Shown piece by piece: positions 48,398 through 64,000 of a stretch of DNA of 64,000 bases. The DNA is taken from contig OY811984.1 in NCBI GenBank assembly GCA_963681505.1, positions 4,012,858-4,076,857 on the forward strand. The letters run 5' to 3'. The notes beneath the pieces were generated by a model, which saw nothing but the letters and a program-made list of their open reading frames with translations, did no database searches and was not told where the DNA came from. The DNA comes from Eunapius fragilis (lineage: Eukaryota > Porifera > Demospongiae > Spongillida > Spongillidae). How positions within the stretch are numbered: the stretch's first letter is position 1; the number at the start of each line of letters is the position of its first letter. Position numbers and translations under genes: made by a program.

Positions 48398-48421
48398 ACT
48401 GAACATGCAATACACATGGTT

Positions 48422-60731
<12,310 letters not shown>

Positions 60732-61459
60732 CTAAATAAGATATTCGTTATTCCAATAATGCAGGCGCGTAGCCAATGAGAAATGTTTTTAAATACATTC
60801 GTTAATATAATATAACCTGCAGAGCTGTAACATCGATACACAGAAGTTACCAATCTGATTCAAAACTGGTGGTGATTTGCAGTTTGAACCAGTCTGAACC
60901 AGAGTTACTGATAAACAGTAGTCTGATTTTGGACAGTTGTACTTAGTTGATTCAAACTGATTATAACCTGATAATAAGATTTTAATTCGATCCGATCGAA
61001 CGAGATGATTCAACAGTTTGAGCCAGTCATGATTACAAGGATTGATTCAAAGGTACGCTCGCGCATTGACCTTCGTGACTGACAACGTATTAGGGCACGT
61101 GCTCCAGAAAACTAGAGGAGCGGGTGCGCACTCGAGCGCTTATTTCGATCGCAGTGGGTCAGATTCACAGGTTAGTACCGTGCGTCGAAAGCCCTTCAAT
61201 AACAACCGTTAAAACAGGTCACTCTCTCTGTACGCACTAAGATTTAGACGAAGCTGATGACGAATCGCTCCAAGCGTAGTGTTTTACGTTCGAGGAGCAA
61301 CGCTTATCATCACTGCGTGAGACGGCACCTTGAACCCCATAGAACTGGTTAGCAAGTAATATTATAGACCAACTGTACACAACCAAAAATTTTCGGTGAA
61401 TTAATTATCGGTATGTAACTACGAAACAAAGCAATTTTATAACCCGTACGAGTACCGAT
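60732..61459. other. Upstream region of SPIDR, CpG-containing, no identified gene
   Basis: 60,740-61,010 is AT-rich with degenerate TTGATTCAAACTG-like repeats. From about 61,060 to 61,340 CpG becomes frequent (for example GAGCGGGTGCGCACTCGAGC), unlike the surroundings. This could be the promoter and first exon of SPIDR on the minus strand, or the start of a plus-strand transcript using the donor-like CACAG|GTTAGTA at 61,171. Neither is proven. Confidence 0.4.
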
Positions 61460-63390
61460 AAATGGTTACCAGACGCAAATGCTGTGCTTTCCATTCTGAG
61501 AGTTGATATCCAGGAAGCAGCTGGCTCAATACAACTATGCGCAGGTCAAATATCAGGAACAGAAGCAGCAATACATGCCATCCGTGACTCCTTCCACTCA
61601 GCACAATGTGAAGCAGTATTGCTAATTGATGCCAACAATGCCTTCAACTCTCTGAACCGTGAAGCAGCTCTCCACAACATTCAAATTCTGTGTCCTCCTT
61701 TTGCCACAATTCTAATTAACACGTATCGTGCAGCCACTGAATTGTTTGTCCAAGATACCATCATCTTTAAAGTCAAGGGAAGGTACAACACCGGGGGACC
61801 CGCTTGCAATGCCTGTGTATGCCCTGGGCTTCCTGCCACTCATACAGCGGTCCACTGGAGATATCCTCCAAGTATGGTATGCTGATGATGCCTCAGCCAC
61901 TGGAACCATACACAATCTAAGAGAATGGAAAAAATCACTACCATCGGTCCCTCCTATGGATACTATGCCAATGCCACATAAACATGGTTAGTCGTTAAAG
62001 ATGCACACCTTGCCTCCGCCACTTCAGCCTTTCTAGGCACAAATGTGAACATAACAAGTGAGGGCAGACCACACCTCGGAGAACCTCTTGGTACAAAAAC
62101 ATATGTAGCACAATATATTCAAAAGAAGGTTGCAAAGTGGTGCCTACAACTGCAGACCTTATGTTCAATTGCAACCACTTACAACCACATGCGATCTTTG
62201 CAGCCTTCACTCATGCTGTGGTTCACCAATGGACTTACCTTGCCAGGACCGTTCCAAACATAAGTATGTTTATTACACCCATTGAAGACATGATAAGGTC
62301 AAACCTTATCCCATCCCTAACTGGTAGAGCTCCTCCTGGTGACCTTGAGCGACTCCTTTTGTCTTTGCCTCCAAGACTAGGCGGTCTTGGCTTCACCATC
62401 CCCACCAATCTGTCAGCCTTTGAGTTTGCTGCTTTTAATGACAGTCACACAGCCATTATACGACCTCATCCTGCAAAAGAAAACACACTATCCACTCAGT
62501 GTAATTGAGGCACAAATCCAGGCCAAAAACAAATCCATAAATTGAAACAACAGCAAACCCAAGACACAGCAGCCAACCTATTACCACAGTTGTCTGAGTC
62601 TTCCCAGAGATCAATGGTTCTCACTCAAGAGAAGAGTGCTTCCAGCTGGCTTACCACTCTTTCTATCTCCAAACATGGCTTTGCTTTGCACAAAGGTGCC
62701 TTTCGCGATGCCCTTGCTCTTAGATATGGATGGGACCCTCCTAATACACCTTCACATTGCATTTGTGGGAAATCATTCACTGTAGAACATGCACTCTCAT
62801 GTTCTTTTGGAGGTTATCCTACCCTACGCCACAATGAGATTCAGAACCTCACCGCAAATTTGCTGTCTGAAGTGTGTCACAATGTAACTATCGAACCAAC
62901 CCTACAACCAGTTACTCGAGAAACCTTCAAACTTGCCTCTACCATCACTGACATTGGAGCAAGATCAGACATTGCAGCTGATGGTTTCTGGGGTGGCCAT
63001 TTTTTTATGTCAGAGTTCTTAACTCACTTGCTCCATCTAACACCACACCCACACCCAGCGCTTGCTACCGCAGACATGAAAAAAGAAAAACAAAGAGCAT
63101 ATGAGCAACGCATCAGGGAAATAGAGCATCCTCCTTCACCCCAATTGTACTCTCCACTACTGGTGGAATGGGTCCAATTGCAACAACTTTTTATAAGCGC
63201 CTTGCAGACCGGCTAGCTTTCAAATGGAACTCATCCAAACTCATCTTAACACTGTCTTTTTCCAGGTTCTGTCTCCTGCAAATACAATATCATCTACATC
63301 GTCAATTTCCTCTACAGCTTCTCACTTCCTTAGAAGCAGCAAGTTATCTCATCTTACCTGTTATGCAGTACTATATATATATATATATGT
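61460..63390 (+). mobile_element. Degenerate YADD-lineage retroelement
   Basis: Plus-strand frames give, in order, GSIQLCAGQISGTEAAIHAI, motif A LLIDANNAFNSLNREAALHN, motif B GTTPGDPLAMPVYALGFLP, motif C VWYADDASATG, ITSEGRPHLGEPLGTKTYV, the thumb RLGGLGFTIPTNLSAFEFAA, then FRDALALRYGWDPP, the zinc residues CICGKSFTVEHALSC, and RHNEIQNLTANLLSE. Frame changes near 61,785, 61,990, 62,160, 62,505 and 63,170 show it is dead. The 5' part before motif A is absent. It is the same lineage as 1-945. Confidence 0.87.
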
Positions 63391-64000
63391 GTGTGTAAGT
63401 TTACCTAGTAGTATGCACTTTGCTCGTGTTGATGTTCTATTTTTGGTAGATGTGGCAGCAGGCTAAGTGAGCTTTATGGCAGTTGAACAATTCTTTAACT
63501 CTATCCCATGAAGGTTTTTAATAATGCAAAGAGAATTTGTCACTTGGTTTGTGGAAAAAAGGTTTGTTGCACTTGGAAGTCATGCATGAGGCACACTCAT
63601 AACCCTTCACAGGTTTCCAAAAAGGTACATATTTCTTTGACTCTTGTCATCCATAATTGACCCACAGCCAGCTCCTCATAATGAATCAAAAACTTGGCCT
63701 GTGTACATTATCAGACAGTTGCCAGTTGTGCAGTTCTTACAGAGCGGTGGTTTCTTACAACAATGCATCGCCCACTCAGGTAATTATAGCTGCATCCTGT
63801 GAACAAGGTACAACTGTACAATAATCATGTTCATGAAGAATACTCCATGTATTTTATCTACCACTGGGTCAACTCCACACTACACTCCTGATAACATCTA
63901 TTTTGTGCTTAAAGTGCGAGGGTTCAAAGCAATGGCTCCGGCTGATGAGAACACCACTTTTGAACGAGTTTGACTGTCCTTTATTCTCATTGCTATGAAC
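63391..64000. other. No firm feature at the right edge
   Basis: No start-to-stop gene or repeat is evident. On the minus strand around 63,700-63,775 a short open stretch reads HCCKKPPLCKNCTTGNCLIM, Cys-rich and possibly part of an exon or a decayed retroelement. I cannot place it. Confidence 0.35.

Overview
This is animal nuclear DNA, AT-rich and packed with repeats. The genes are split by many GT-AG introns, commonly 50-70 nt long. Three genes are clear orthologues of animal proteins: the splicing helicase DHX38/PRP16, the deubiquitinase ataxin-3 and the DNA-repair scaffold SPIDR. Compact introns, a Naked-cuticle-like protein and a mix of endonuclease-bearing retroelements, tyrosine-recombinase retroelements and MITEs suggest an early-branching marine invertebrate such as a sponge. 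That placement is inference.

Layout. Positions 1-9,475 are a graveyard of retroelements in both orientations. They belong to at least three reverse-transcriptase lineages sharing a C-terminal zinc-binding plus restriction-like-endonuclease-type tail. Positions 9,781-35,148 hold DHX38 on the minus strand, reconstructed here as 26 exons whose phases join without conflict (about 1,162 aa). Its large introns carry tyrosine-recombinase and BEL/Pao retroelement pieces, a TTAA-flanked element, a hAT-like element holding an exon-like segment, and several foldback/MITE families. At 35,282 a chromodomain protein with an AT-hook and a C-terminal membrane anchor starts divergently, 133 bp from the DHX38 ATG.

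Positions 36,775-38,270 are another retroelement patch, including a close copy of the element at 1,915-5,330 interrupted by a 211-bp MITE. Ataxin-3 follows on the plus strand (38,329-45,432, 9 exons), with a 134-bp perfect inverted repeat in intron 4. A probable Naked-cuticle-like gene lies at 45,889-47,965 (plus). It runs tail-to-tail into SPIDR (48,422-60,731, minus, 24 recognised exons), whose introns hold two minisatellites, a ~200-bp GA/CT microsatellite and second copies of MITE families seen in DHX38. A degenerate retroelement (61,460-63,390) follows, and the last 600 bp hold nothing I can identify.

The host genes act in separate processes (splicing, chromatin, ubiquitin, probable Wnt signalling, homologous recombination). 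Apart from the shared DHX38/chromodomain promoter region I see no functional link. The most unusual host gene is the chromodomain protein with a tail anchor. The most unusual DNA structures are the perfect hairpin in the ataxin-3 intron and the repeated co-occurrence of the same foldback families.
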